Shown piece by piece: positions 1-7,229 of a stretch of 17,967 nucleotides of DNA (position 1 is its first letter; every line of letters starts with the position of its first letter). The translations under genes and the position numbers were made by a program. The stretch covers positions 1 through 17,967 of the forward strand of contig JAAVDO010000001.1 of NCBI GenBank assembly GCA_014801735.1. The letters run 5' to 3'. This stretch comes from Bacteroides sp. (GTDB lineage: Bacteria > Bacteroidota > Bacteroidia > Bacteroidales > Muribaculaceae). Below the pieces are notes generated by a model that saw only the letters and a program-made list of their open reading frames with translations, searched no databases and was not told where the DNA came from.

Positions 1-140
1 AGTTTAGAGGAGTCACCGACATTCCATTCTTTCTATTCCGCCTTTCAAAGCTATGCGCCTAAAAATATTTCACACTCGGGTAGTGTTTTAACAATTCAAC
101 CGGGTTTTGCATCTGACCCGCGAAAAAGGGTATAGAGGAT

Positions 141-262
141 AAAAAAATATGGCCCTGTCTCACGACAGAACCATAATTCTTGTTGTAAAGTGTATACAGG
201 GATGTTTAATTTTCAAAATGAGGGTTTGAGTTACATACACGAAGAAAGGTTGATTTCTTCGT
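141..262 (-). ncRNA. Candidate ~120-nt small RNA
   Basis: The region sits directly downstream of the promoter at 267-297. The predicted transcript starts close to a perfect 9-bp hairpin (239-247 pairing with 254-262, 6-nt loop) and ends in a second hairpin at 151-172 followed by seven U (complement of 141-147). The 3' stem is informative about strand: read from the minus strand, GGUUCUGUC pairs with GACAGGGCC over nine positions, two of them G-U, closing a GUGA (GNRA-type) loop. Read from the plus strand those two positions are C-A mismatches. The transcript is therefore most likely from the minus strand. The middle (about 173-238) is A/U/C-rich and fairly unstructured, as expected of a base-pairing region. 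It could instead be an attenuated leader for a gene left of the window. I do not recognise the RNA family. Confidence 0.5.
151..172 (-). terminator. Rho-independent terminator of the candidate small RNA
   Basis: A 9-bp stem with two G-U pairs and a GUGA tetraloop is followed on the minus strand by AUA and then seven U (positions 147 down to 141). The U run exists only on the minus strand, which fixes the direction. Confidence 0.6.
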
Positions 263-266
263 ATTG

Positions 267-297
267 CAAAGGTAACAGTTAAATGATAAACTGCAAA
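267..297 (-). promoter_or_regulatory. Bacteroidota-type promoter reading leftwards
   Basis: On the minus strand the sequence has TTTG (complement of 294-297), exactly 19 nt, then TACCTTTG (complement of 267-274). Both boxes match the known Bacteroides sigma-ABfr consensus (TTTG, about 19-20 nt, TAnnTTTG) without mismatch. It is the best promoter in the window. It points away from the permease gene into a region with no ORF, so it drives either an RNA gene or a gene beyond the left edge through a long leader. Confidence 0.72.
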
Positions 298-365
298 ATA
301 TTTTACATGGAAATATTCAAGTATTTTAGGAATTTGCGAAAAATATGGAGAGAATGTAATAAAAG

Positions 366-1517
366 TCAGTCGAAGGGGAAGCGGGTGGCATTGTCGATAG
401 CTTTCAGGTCGGATTCGATTTCGCCCGGATCTTCGCCGTCAGACCGGTCGCGACGAATTATGTAGCGGTCGTAGTAGGAAAGCAACAATGTGGTGAGAGG
501 CAGAGCTATAATAAGGCCTATGAGGCCGAGCAGTGAACCCCACACGGAGAGCGAGAGGAGAATTATGGCAGGATTCAGGCCCATAGCCTTGCCCATAATA
601 CGAGGGGTCAGGATGAGGTCCTGAATGATCTGTACAATGGCATAGACGGCGACACACTGCCAGAAAATGGTCCAGAAATCGCCGTTGCCTCCCAGGCTAT
701 ATACGAGGCAAAGCAGTAAAGTGGGCACTATAGAAATGAGCTGCAGATAGGGCACCATGTTGAGCAATCCGATGAAGAGGCCGAGGATCACAGCCATAGG
801 CAGGCCGATGATGGCGAAACCGATAGCGAAGAGCACACCGACACAGGCGGCGATGAGCGCCTGACCGCGGAAATAGTGGTTCATGCTGTTCTTGATATCG
901 TTTGCAATCGAGAAGACGCTGGCGCGGTATTTCGGGGGAACCATGTGGCGGCAACCCTTGTTGAGGCGGTCGTAGTCGATCATGATAAAGACGAGATAGA
1001 GGGCCACTATGCACCAACCTGCGAGAGCAACCATCAATTCAATGGAACCCGTGATTATGCTCCAGGAGGCGCTGACGGTGGTTTCGATGAGTTGCGAGAT
1101 CTGTTCGTAGGTGAGCATATCGCCGAGCTTCTGAAAGTCGATATGGCGGCGGATGAACTCCTGCACCTGATCGGGAAGGAAGTGTATGGTGACGCGGTTG
1201 GCGGCGAACTCACGGAACACACCGGCCATACGGTCGAGTTCGCTGATCAGCGTGGGGATGGTGAAGTAGCAGAGCACGGAGAAAAAGAACAGAGCCTCGA
1301 AGAGTGTTACAAAGATTGCGATGACACGACCCTTGAGGTGGAGCAGGTGGCGATTGTATTGAACAAACGGCTCCATCATGTATGCGAGTAGGCAAGCGAC
1401 GCAAAAAGGCAGAAGCACACTTTTGAGCGTGTTGATTAGCCAGATTGAGGCCACCAAACCCGCAAACGAGAAGACAATCCGGACCACACGGTCGAATGTG
1501 AAAGGACGATATGGCAT
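366..1517 (-). CDS. AI-2E family transporter (PerM/YdiK-type permease)
   Basis: A polytopic inner-membrane protein of about 383 residues, of the AI-2E/PerM family. Family members have been linked to autoinducer-2 export and to Na+/H+ antiport, so the substrate is uncertain. Hydrophobic segments cluster near the N-terminus (a pair in the first 65 residues), a soluble central segment follows, and the C-terminal half carries the family pattern of a PRIMGKAMGLNP-like loop followed by two glycine-rich helices ending in IALPLTTLLL. An upstream in-frame ATG at 1604 would add 29 residues. I prefer the ATG at 1517 because the protein then begins MPYRPFTF just before the first helix, and because the longer form would cover the intergenic promoters and abut the neighbouring start codon. 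It is divergent from the MFS gene, and the C-terminal tail (about 30 residues) is charged. Family assignment is firm; substrate unknown. Confidence 0.88.
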   Translation of the reverse strand: MPYRPFTFDRVVRIVFSFAGLVASIWLINTLKSVLLPFCVACLLAYMMEPFVQYNRHLLHLKGRVIAIFVTLFEALFFFSVLCYFTIPTLISELDRMAGVFREFAANRVTIHFLPDQVQEFIRRHIDFQKLGDMLTYEQISQLIETTVSASWSIITGSIELMVALAGWCIVALYLVFIMIDYDRLNKGCRHMVPPKYRASVFSIANDIKNSMNHYFRGQALIAACVGVLFAIGFAIIGLPMAVILGLFIGLLNMVPYLQLISIVPTLLLCLVYSLGGNGDFWTIFWQCVAVYAIVQIIQDLILTPRIMGKAMGLNPAIILLSLSVWGSLLGLIGLIIALPLTTLLLSYYDRYIIRRDRSDGEDPGEIESDLKAIDNATRFPFD

Positions 1518-1538
1518 GAGATAAAAAATAGAATAGTG

Positions 1539-1546
1539 CGAAGTTA
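1539..1546 (-). promoter_or_regulatory. Possible -7 box for the AI-2E permease gene
   Basis: The minus strand reads TAACTTCG, one mismatch from TAnnTTTG, 21 nt upstream of the preferred ATG at 1517. No good TTTG lies at the expected -33 distance, so this is weak. Its position fits the shorter start and would give a leader of about 15-17 nt. Confidence 0.3.
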
Positions 1547-1575
1547 CAAAAATGCGTAAAGAATCCGTATATTTG
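1544..1575 (+). promoter_or_regulatory. Promoter for the MFS transporter gene
   Basis: TATATTTG at 1568-1575 is a perfect match to the Bacteroidota -7 box. TTAC at 1544-1547, 20 nt upstream, is a degenerate -33 element. The start codon at 1605 follows about 30 nt later. The -33 element overlaps the possible -7 box of the divergent permease gene, so the two promoters may interfere. Confidence 0.55.
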
Positions 1576-1604
1576 CAGTCTAAAAAAATCACATTTCTTG
1601 CCAA

Positions 1605-3050
1605 ATGACTTTAGTAACCACCACGAGGCAGTTGCTCAATGACAAATTCTGGGCACGCTGGACGGCGCTATTGCTGATAGCGTCAATGATGTTTTTCGCC
1701 TACATGTTTGTAGACGTAATGTCGCCGTTGCAGGCACTTATCGAGACGACCCGAGGCTGGTCGCCGGACGCATTCGGTTATTATGCCGGAGCGGAGTATA
1801 TATTGAATGTGTTTGGTTTCCTGATAGTTGCCGGTATTATTCTGGACAAAATGGGCGTCAGATTCACCGGTACGCTGAGCGCAAGCCTGATGGTTGCAGG
1901 CGCAGCCATAAAATTCTATGCCGTAAGTACATGGTTTGAAGGCACGGGTCTGGACGCATGGTTGAGCAGCTGGTGGACGGCAATGCCCGGCTCGGCCAAG
2001 CTGGCGGCTCTGGGCTTCATGATATTCGGCTGTGGCTGTGAGATGGCCGGCATCACCGTGAGCAAGGCGATCGCCAAATGGTTTGCCGGAAAAGAGATGG
2101 CGCTTGCGATGGGTCTGGAGATGGCAATAGCCCGTCTGGGTGTGTTCGCGATATTCTCGCTGTCGCCGCGTCTGGCAACGAGCGGATGGTTCGGTGCTGT
2201 AGATCCGACGGTCGTGATCCCCGTGGGTTTCTGCGGAGCACTGCTCGTAATCGGTCTGCTGAACTTCCTGGTTTTCTGTATATTCGACACAAAACTCGAC
2301 CATGAATTGGCCGCAGAGCGCGCTGCCAAGTCGGAAGAACCCGAGGAGGAATTCAAGATGAGCGACGTGGGTATCATATTCAAGAGCAATCTGTTCTGGA
2401 TCGTGGCCCTGCTGTGCGTGCTCTATTACTCGGCCATCTTCCCGTTCCAGCGTTATGCCGCCAACATGCTTCAGTGCACGCTGCATATCGATGCAACCAC
2501 GGCATCGGACATTTTCCGCTGGTTCCCGATGGGCGCAATGGTGCTGACCCCGCTGCTGGGCTATTATCTCGACAGAAAAGGTAAAGGAGCCACGATGTTG
2601 ATAATCGGAGCGATACTGATGATAGTGTGTCATCTGACATTCGCCCTTGTACTGCCTGCAGTGCCTTCGGAGGCAATAGCATTCTCGGCCATCGTGATAC
2701 TCGGCGTGAGCTTCTCGCTGGTGCCCGCAGCGCTGTGGCCGTCGGTACCCAAGATCATGGACGAGAGATTCCTGGGATCGGCCTACTCGCTGATATTCTG
2801 GGTGCAGAACATCGGTCTGGCACTGTTCCCCATACTGATCGGTCAGGTCCTGACAGCCACCAACAAGGGTGTCGCAGATCCGATGGATTACAACTACACA
2901 TGGCCGATGCTGATGTTTGCCGGACTGGGTGGTCTGGCGCTTGTGTTCGGTATCTGGCTAAAAATACTCGACGGAAAACATCACTACGGTCTGGAGAAAC
3001 CGAATATGCCGAGTGATCTTGAGAAGGTCGAGTTTGACGGAGAAGAATAA
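1605..3050 (+). CDS. MFS transporter
   Basis: A 481-residue major facilitator superfamily protein in the inner membrane, presumably a secondary transporter of a small solute; the substrate cannot be read from the sequence. About twelve hydrophobic segments are visible in two halves. The first-half motif A is present as GIILDKMGVR (residues 77-86) and its second-half counterpart as GYYLDRKGKG (319-328). The halves are separated by a charged loop around residues 232-252 rich in Glu and Lys. There is an extra long loop around 105-130 between early helices. The start at 1605 is placed 30 nt after a good -7 box. Only 29 nt separate its stop from the next gene, so the DUF3332 gene is probably in the same transcript, which ends at the terminator at 3660-3705. 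Confidence 0.88.
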   Translation: MTLVTTTRQLLNDKFWARWTALLLIASMMFFAYMFVDVMSPLQALIETTRGWSPDAFGYYAGAEYILNVFGFLIVAGIILDKMGVRFTGTLSASLMVAGAAIKFYAVSTWFEGTGLDAWLSSWWTAMPGSAKLAALGFMIFGCGCEMAGITVSKAIAKWFAGKEMALAMGLEMAIARLGVFAIFSLSPRLATSGWFGAVDPTVVIPVGFCGALLVIGLLNFLVFCIFDTKLDHELAAERAAKSEEPEEEFKMSDVGIIFKSNLFWIVALLCVLYYSAIFPFQRYAANMLQCTLHIDATTASDIFRWFPMGAMVLTPLLGYYLDRKGKGATMLIIGAILMIVCHLTFALVLPAVPSEAIAFSAIVILGVSFSLVPAALWPSVPKIMDERFLGSAYSLIFWVQNIGLALFPILIGQVLTATNKGVADPMDYNYTWPMLMFAGLGGLALVFGIWLKILDGKHHYGLEKPNMPSDLEKVEFDGEE

Positions 3051-3079
3051 ACAATCAACCACCATAATCATTCAAAGCA

Positions 3080-3631
3080 ATGAAAAAGAGAGTAATGAAA
3101 GTGGCCACCATTTTCGCACTGAGTGGCCTGCTTCTGAGCCAGTCGTCGTGTATCGGCACTTTCTCGCTGACCAACAACCTACTGTCGTGGAACCGTCAGA
3201 TCGACAACAAGTTCGTGAACGAACTCGTGTTCTTCGCCTTCTGGATCCTTCCCGTATATGAGGTATCGGCCCTTGCCGACATACTGGTTCTGAACAGCAT
3301 AGAATTCTGGAGCGGCAACAATCCCGTGACCAGCAGCAGCCGTACCATCAAGGGTCAGGATGGCCAGAAGTATCTGGTAGAGGTAGACGAGAACGGCTAT
3401 ACCATCACCGGCGAAAGCGACAAGCAGGTAGTGAGACTTGACTTCGACAAGGAGACCCGTTCGTGGGACTGCACCGTGAACGAGGGTGAGACCTACAGAC
3501 TGATGACTTTCGTTGACGACACCCACGTGATGCTGCCCGCCGGAGGCGACAAGAGCGTGCTGGTAGAAGTATCGAAAGCCGGAGTGATGGCCTATCAGGA
3601 GCAGGTGATGCCCGCAATGGCACTGCGCTGA
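3080..3631 (+). CDS. DUF3332 family envelope protein
   Basis: A 183-residue protein that I recognise as the DUF3332 family, common in Bacteroidota; its function is not known. The N-terminus is a signal sequence (KKRVMK followed by a hydrophobic stretch) that runs to Cys24 in the context QSSC, which may be a relaxed lipobox and make this a lipoprotein. A second hydrophobic segment follows at about residues 49-72 (FFAFWILPVYEV and on). The C-terminal half is hydrophilic and probably folds as a small beta-rich domain with many charged residues. A second Met at residue 6 is an alternative start. It lies 29 nt after the MFS transporter and is followed by a strong terminator, so the two appear to form a small operon. 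Confidence 0.75.
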   Translation: MKKRVMKVATIFALSGLLLSQSSCIGTFSLTNNLLSWNRQIDNKFVNELVFFAFWILPVYEVSALADILVLNSIEFWSGNNPVTSSSRTIKGQDGQKYLVEVDENGYTITGESDKQVVRLDFDKETRSWDCTVNEGETYRLMTFVDDTHVMLPAGGDKSVLVEVSKAGVMAYQEQVMPAMALR

Positions 3632-3659
3632 TAGATCTCTTCGGAAACAGGATATGATC

Positions 3660-3705
3660 AAAAGCCTGTCGCAGCGATGCGTTTGTGTCGCGGCGACAGG
3701 CTTTT
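3660..3705 (+). terminator. Rho-independent terminator after the DUF3332 gene
   Basis: A perfect 13-bp stem (3660-3672 with 3693-3705) encloses a 20-nt loop. The stem is AAAAGCCTGTCGC paired with its complement, so it carries T residues after the GC-rich part on both strands and could work bidirectionally. It separates the MFS/DUF3332 pair from argS. Confidence 0.8.
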
Positions 3706-3783
3706 CCGTTGTCAAATCTCTTAAAGATTTCAAAAGGGGGCAGGTTAGGGGCAGGTGCGCAGTGCAGAAAGCAAAAAAAGTAG

Positions 3784-3791
3784 TAAATTTG
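3784..3791 (+). promoter_or_regulatory. -7 box upstream of argS
   Basis: TAAATTTG is a perfect match to the Bacteroidota -7 consensus and lies 28 nt upstream of the argS start codon. The -33 region (around 3761-3764, AGTG) is poor. It follows the terminator at 3660-3705, so argS probably begins a new transcript here. Confidence 0.55.
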
Positions 3792-3819
3792 CGGAAACAT
3801 AACAGAAATAATCAAACAC

Positions 3820-5607
3820 ATGTCGATTGACAACATCATATCGCAAGCAGTAGCCAAAGCGCTGAAAGCGCTCTACGGGATCGAAGCAACCCCCGAGAGC
3901 ATCGTACCTCAGGCCACCCGTAAGGAATTTGAGGGTAATCTGACCATCGTGGTATTCCCCTGGGTAAAGACAGCCCGTAAAAGTCCGGAGGCAGTAGCCA
4001 CGGAGATCGGAAAATGGCTTGAGGATAACGAGCCCGCCGTAGCGCGCTTCAATGCCGTGAAAGGATTCCTGAACATAGTGATCGAACCGTCGTTCTGGAG
4101 CTCGGTACTGAGCCACATAGAACGCGAGGAGGACTGGGGCTTAAAGAATGCCGACGAAAATTCACCCCTGGTGATGGTGGAATACTCGTCGCCCAACACC
4201 AACAAGCCTCTGCACCTTGGCCACGTGAGAAACATACTGCTGGGCAACAGCCTGAGCCGCATACTGGCAGCATGCGGCAACCGTGTTGTCAGGACTAACA
4301 TCGTGAATGACCGCGGTATCCATATATGCAAGTCGATGCTGGCCTGGCAGAAGTGGGGCGAAGGCATCACGCCGGAGAAGGCCGGTAAGAAAGGCGATCA
4401 CCTGATAGGCGACTTCTACGTGCTGTTCAGCTCGAAGTATGCCGAGGAAGTGAAGGCACTGATGGCTCAGGGTATGAGCAAGGAGGAGGCCGAGGCCGCT
4501 TCGCCGCTGATGCAGGAGGCCCGCGCGATGCTCCGTGCCTGGGAAGCCAAGGATCCGGAAGTGAGAAAGCTCTGGGAGATGATGAACCAGTGGGTTTATG
4601 CCGGTTTTGACTCGACATACGAGCGTATGGGAGTAGGTTTCGACAAAATCTACTATGAGAGCGACACTTATCTGGAAGGTAAGGCAAAGGTGCTGGAAGG
4701 ACTCGAAAAAGGTGTAACCTACCGCAGAGAAGACGGTTCGGTGTGGGCTGACCTGAGCGATGCAGGACTGGATGAGAAACTGCTTCTGCGCTCCGACGGC
4801 ACATCGGTGTATATGACACAGGATATCGGCACGGCCAAGCTACGCTATCAGGATTATCCGATCGACAAGATGATCTACGTAGTGGGCAACGAGCAGAATT
4901 ATCATTTCCAGGTTCTGTCGCTGCTACTTGACCGTCTGGGCTTCAAGTGGGGCAAGGATCTGGTTCACTTCAGCTATGGTATGGTCGAGCTTCCGGAAGG
5001 AAAGATGAAGAGCCGTGAGGGTACAGTGGTAGATGCCGACGACCTGATGGATGAAATGGTGAACACGGCCAAGAGCGTGAGCGAGGAGCTTGGCAAGCTC
5101 GACGGATGCAGCGAGGCCGAGAAAGATGCCATCACCGAGAAGATAGGTCTGGGCGCCCTGAAATATTTCCTGCTGAAAGTGGATCCGCGCAAGAACATGA
5201 CTTTCAACCCGAAGGAGTCGATAGACTTCAACGGCAACACAGGGCCCTTCATACAGTATACCTACGCACGCATACGGTCGCTGCTGAGAAAGGCGGAGGA
5301 AACAGGAATGAAGATCACTGCCTATGGCGAGGCTGAGCCCGGCGAAAGAGAGATCACCGTCATACAGCGTCTGGCCGATTTCCCTCAGGTTGTGGCCGAG
5401 GCAGGCAGGAGCTACAGCCCGGCGCTGATAGCCAACTATGCCTACGATCTGGTGAAAGAATACAATCAGTTCTATCACGACTGCTCAATTCTGAAGGAGG
5501 AGAATGAGGCGCAGAGATCGCTGAGACTGGTGCTGAGCGACGCTACCGCAAGGACCGTGAAGACAGCGATGGGACTGCTCGGTATAGAGATGCCCGAACG
5601 GATGTAA
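3820..5607 (+). CDS. argS: Arginyl-tRNA synthetase
   Basis: This cytoplasmic class I aminoacyl-tRNA synthetase (595 residues, the normal length) charges tRNA-Arg with arginine using ATP. The N-terminal additional domain covers roughly residues 1-110. The catalytic Rossmann fold starts at SSPNTNKPLHLGHVRN, with the HIGH motif as HLGH at 132-135. The KMSKS loop is the degenerate KMKSR at 395-399, followed by EGT. The alpha-helical anticodon-binding domain is at the C-terminus, with the typical NTGPFIQYTYARI stretch near its start. Arginyl enzymes often have a degenerate KMSKS motif. It has its own -7 box. The next gene follows after 72 nt with no clear terminator, so read-through is possible. 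Confidence 0.97.
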   Translation: MSIDNIISQAVAKALKALYGIEATPESIVPQATRKEFEGNLTIVVFPWVKTARKSPEAVATEIGKWLEDNEPAVARFNAVKGFLNIVIEPSFWSSVLSHIEREEDWGLKNADENSPLVMVEYSSPNTNKPLHLGHVRNILLGNSLSRILAACGNRVVRTNIVNDRGIHICKSMLAWQKWGEGITPEKAGKKGDHLIGDFYVLFSSKYAEEVKALMAQGMSKEEAEAASPLMQEARAMLRAWEAKDPEVRKLWEMMNQWVYAGFDSTYERMGVGFDKIYYESDTYLEGKAKVLEGLEKGVTYRREDGSVWADLSDAGLDEKLLLRSDGTSVYMTQDIGTAKLRYQDYPIDKMIYVVGNEQNYHFQVLSLLLDRLGFKWGKDLVHFSYGMVELPEGKMKSREGTVVDADDLMDEMVNTAKSVSEELGKLDGCSEAEKDAITEKIGLGALKYFLLKVDPRKNMTFNPKESIDFNGNTGPFIQYTYARIRSLLRKAEETGMKITAYGEAEPGEREITVIQRLADFPQVVAEAGRSYSPALIANYAYDLVKEYNQFYHDCSILKEENEAQRSLRLVLSDATARTVKTAMGLLGIEMPERM

Positions 5608-5679
5608 ATGAAAGCAAACAAACGAGAGGGCAAAAGCATTAGATAATAACTACACCAAACGTATAAAACAACTGAAATT

Positions 5680-6390
5680 ATGGCATATAATCCTTACAAT
5701 CTCCCCGACAGCATGAACACCACGTCGCTTGACGTGAGAGTGTCGAGCGTGATGAAGCGCGTCTATGTGAAGATGACGCTCGGTCTGATAGTAACAGCTC
5801 TGGTGAGCCTGTGGTGTGCAAGCACACCGGCAGTGATGAGCTTCTTCGCCACCCACAGTTTCATGATGTGGGTCCTGATCATAGTCGAGTTCGGCCTGGT
5901 GTTCGGTATCTCGGGCGGCATCAACAAGCTGAGCTCGTCGGTGGCCACCGGTCTTTTCTATCTGTTTGCCGTGGTCAATGGACTGATGCTCTTCCCGATC
6001 TTCATGGGATATACCCATACTTCGATTGCGAAGACATTCTTTATCACCGCCGGAACATTCGGTGCGATGAGTATATTCGGCTATACCACCAAGCAGGACC
6101 TGACCAAATTCGGAACATATCTGATCATGGCACTCTTCGGCCTGATCATAGTGTCGATAGTCAACATATTCGCCAAGAGCAGCTCGCTTGAATGGATCAT
6201 CTCGGGCGTAGGTGTGCTGATATTCATCGGTCTGACTGCATGGGACACGCAGACCATCAAGCGCTGGGCAGAATCAGCTCCGGCAGAGAGCACAGGCAAG
6301 CTCGCCACACTGGGTGCACTGAGTCTGTATCTTGATTTCATCAACCTGTTCCTGTATCTGCTGCGCTTCTTCGGCAGAGGTAACGACTGA
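5680..6390 (+). CDS. Bax inhibitor-1 / YccA family membrane protein
   Basis: A 236-residue polytopic membrane protein with about seven hydrophobic segments. The family signature is near the C-terminus: GLTAWDTQTIK in the penultimate region and a last helix reading ALSLYLDFINLFLYLLRFFG. The family includes bacterial YccA (which modulates FtsH) and YetJ (a pH-sensitive calcium leak), so a role in membrane quality control or calcium flux is plausible but not shown here. The N-terminus is a short soluble tail rich in Asn, Ser and Thr. It lies between argS and dapB, with only 11 nt to dapB, so it is likely cotranscribed with that gene. Confidence 0.92.
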   Translation: MAYNPYNLPDSMNTTSLDVRVSSVMKRVYVKMTLGLIVTALVSLWCASTPAVMSFFATHSFMMWVLIIVEFGLVFGISGGINKLSSSVATGLFYLFAVVNGLMLFPIFMGYTHTSIAKTFFITAGTFGAMSIFGYTTKQDLTKFGTYLIMALFGLIIVSIVNIFAKSSSLEWIISGVGVLIFIGLTAWDTQTIKRWAESAPAESTGKLATLGALSLYLDFINLFLYLLRFFGRGND

Positions 6391-6401
6391 TCAGAAGGAC
6401 G

Positions 6402-7139
6402 ATGAAAATAGCACTGATAGGCCACGGAAAAATGGGCCGCACGATAGAGAGAATAGCCAAAGAACGCGGCCATGAGATCGTGAGTGTGATAGATATGGAC
6501 AATCAGGCGGACTTCGATTCGGATGCCTTCCGCTCGGCTGACATAGCCATAGAGTTCACAACACCGGCAACAGCCGTAGACAATTATCGCCGTGCCCTGG
6601 AGCAGGGAGTGAGCGTTGTGTCGGGCACTACCGGCTGGACTGAAAGAATGAATGAGGTAAAGGCACTGGTAGAAAACAGCGGAGATCTCGGCCTGATGTG
6701 GAGCAGCAACTTCTCGCTCGGAGTAAACATATTCTTCGAATTGTCGAAACAACTGAGTCGCATGATGGCACCATTTCCGCAGTACAGACCTTATCTGACG
6801 GAGACCCACCATATCCACAAACTGGACCATCCGAGCGGTACGGCCGTTACGATCGCAGAGGGAATAGTGGAGAACTCGCCGAGAGTCGGCAACTGGACCG
6901 AGGATGTTCCGGCGGCGGATGATGCCCTGATAGTGAGCCACGAACGTCGCGGTGAGGTAGCGGGAATACACACCGTGACCTGGGACTCGCCTGTAGATTC
7001 GATCTCAATAACCCACAGCGCCAAAAGCCGCGAGGGTTTCGCACTCGGAGCTGTTGTGGCCGCAGAATGGGCTCAGGGCCGCAAAGGCATGCTGAGCATG
7101 GATATGCTGATGGCCGATCTGCTTAATAAAGCAGAATAA
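6402..7139 (+). CDS. dapB: 4-hydroxy-tetrahydrodipicolinate reductase
   Basis: This cytoplasmic NAD(P)H-dependent reductase of the diaminopimelate/lysine pathway supplies precursors for peptidoglycan and lysine. At 245 residues it has the usual length for the short Bacteroidota form. The Rossmann dinucleotide motif is GHGKMG (7-12). GTTGWT (75-80) is the conserved loop, and the catalytic segment is THHIHKLDHPSGTA (135-148), with the His pair at 136-137, Lys140 and the PSGT substrate-binding turn. The C-terminal part has the family's HSAKSREGFALGA sequence. It starts 11 nt after the BI-1 family gene. A strong hairpin follows before lepB. Confidence 0.96.
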   Translation: MKIALIGHGKMGRTIERIAKERGHEIVSVIDMDNQADFDSDAFRSADIAIEFTTPATAVDNYRRALEQGVSVVSGTTGWTERMNEVKALVENSGDLGLMWSSNFSLGVNIFFELSKQLSRMMAPFPQYRPYLTETHHIHKLDHPSGTAVTIAEGIVENSPRVGNWTEDVPAADDALIVSHERRGEVAGIHTVTWDSPVDSISITHSAKSREGFALGAVVAAEWAQGRKGMLSMDMLMADLLNKAE

Positions 7140-7148
7140 AAGCACATA

Positions 7149-7193
7149 AGAGCGCCGGGCGGAGAGCAACAAGCAGACTCCGCCGGGCGCTCT
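7149..7193 (+). terminator. Hairpin between dapB and lepB
   Basis: The 16-nt arms 7149-7164 and 7178-7193 pair at 15 positions (one mismatch), are GC-rich and enclose a 13-nt loop. The sequence after it is only ATTTACA, so there is no clear U run. It is a terminator, a partial one, or an RNA-stabilising hairpin between cistrons. No good promoter is visible between it and lepB, which favours partial read-through. Confidence 0.6.
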
Positions 7194-7229
7194 ATTTACA
7201 GAATCATAAAACCAGTCACAAAACAATCA

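Larger units (their letters stand above)
1..365. other. Gene-free region at left edge
   Basis: I find no credible protein gene here; the open frame that starts at 283 on the plus strand runs antisense into the permease gene and has no recognisable family. The region is AT-rich compared with the rest of the window. It contains a well-formed minus-strand promoter (267-297), a candidate small RNA (about 141-262), and two short hairpins further left: 101-120 (CGGGT/ACCCG) and 72-86 (ACACT/AGTGT). A possible second minus-strand -7 box, TAGCTTTG, lies at 46-53 and could serve a gene beyond the left edge, but it has no good -33 element. An AT-only inverted repeat (297-303 with 311-317) lies downstream of the permease stop. 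Confidence 0.6.

Noticed and set aside
61..120. Two short hairpins near the left edge (72-86 and 101-120) as terminators
   Set aside because: The stems are only 5 bp and lack a convincing U run next to the stem; they are mentioned in the region note but not called as terminators.
190..240. Long-range pairing GTGTAT (190-195) with ATACAC (235-240) in the candidate RNA
   Set aside because: It shares two bases with the 9-bp 5' hairpin and is only 6 bp; without covariation data it is not supportable as a structure.
1518..1604. 29-residue N-terminal extension of the AI-2E permease (ATG at 1604)
   Set aside because: The extension has no family resemblance, would abut the MFS start codon and would run through the promoters of both genes.
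1605..3050. Minus-strand open frame of 316 codons opposite the MFS gene (about 1683-2633)
   Set aside because: The plus-strand frame has MFS motifs and TM periodicity; the opposite frame is hydrophilic and compositionally odd, as expected of a shadow.
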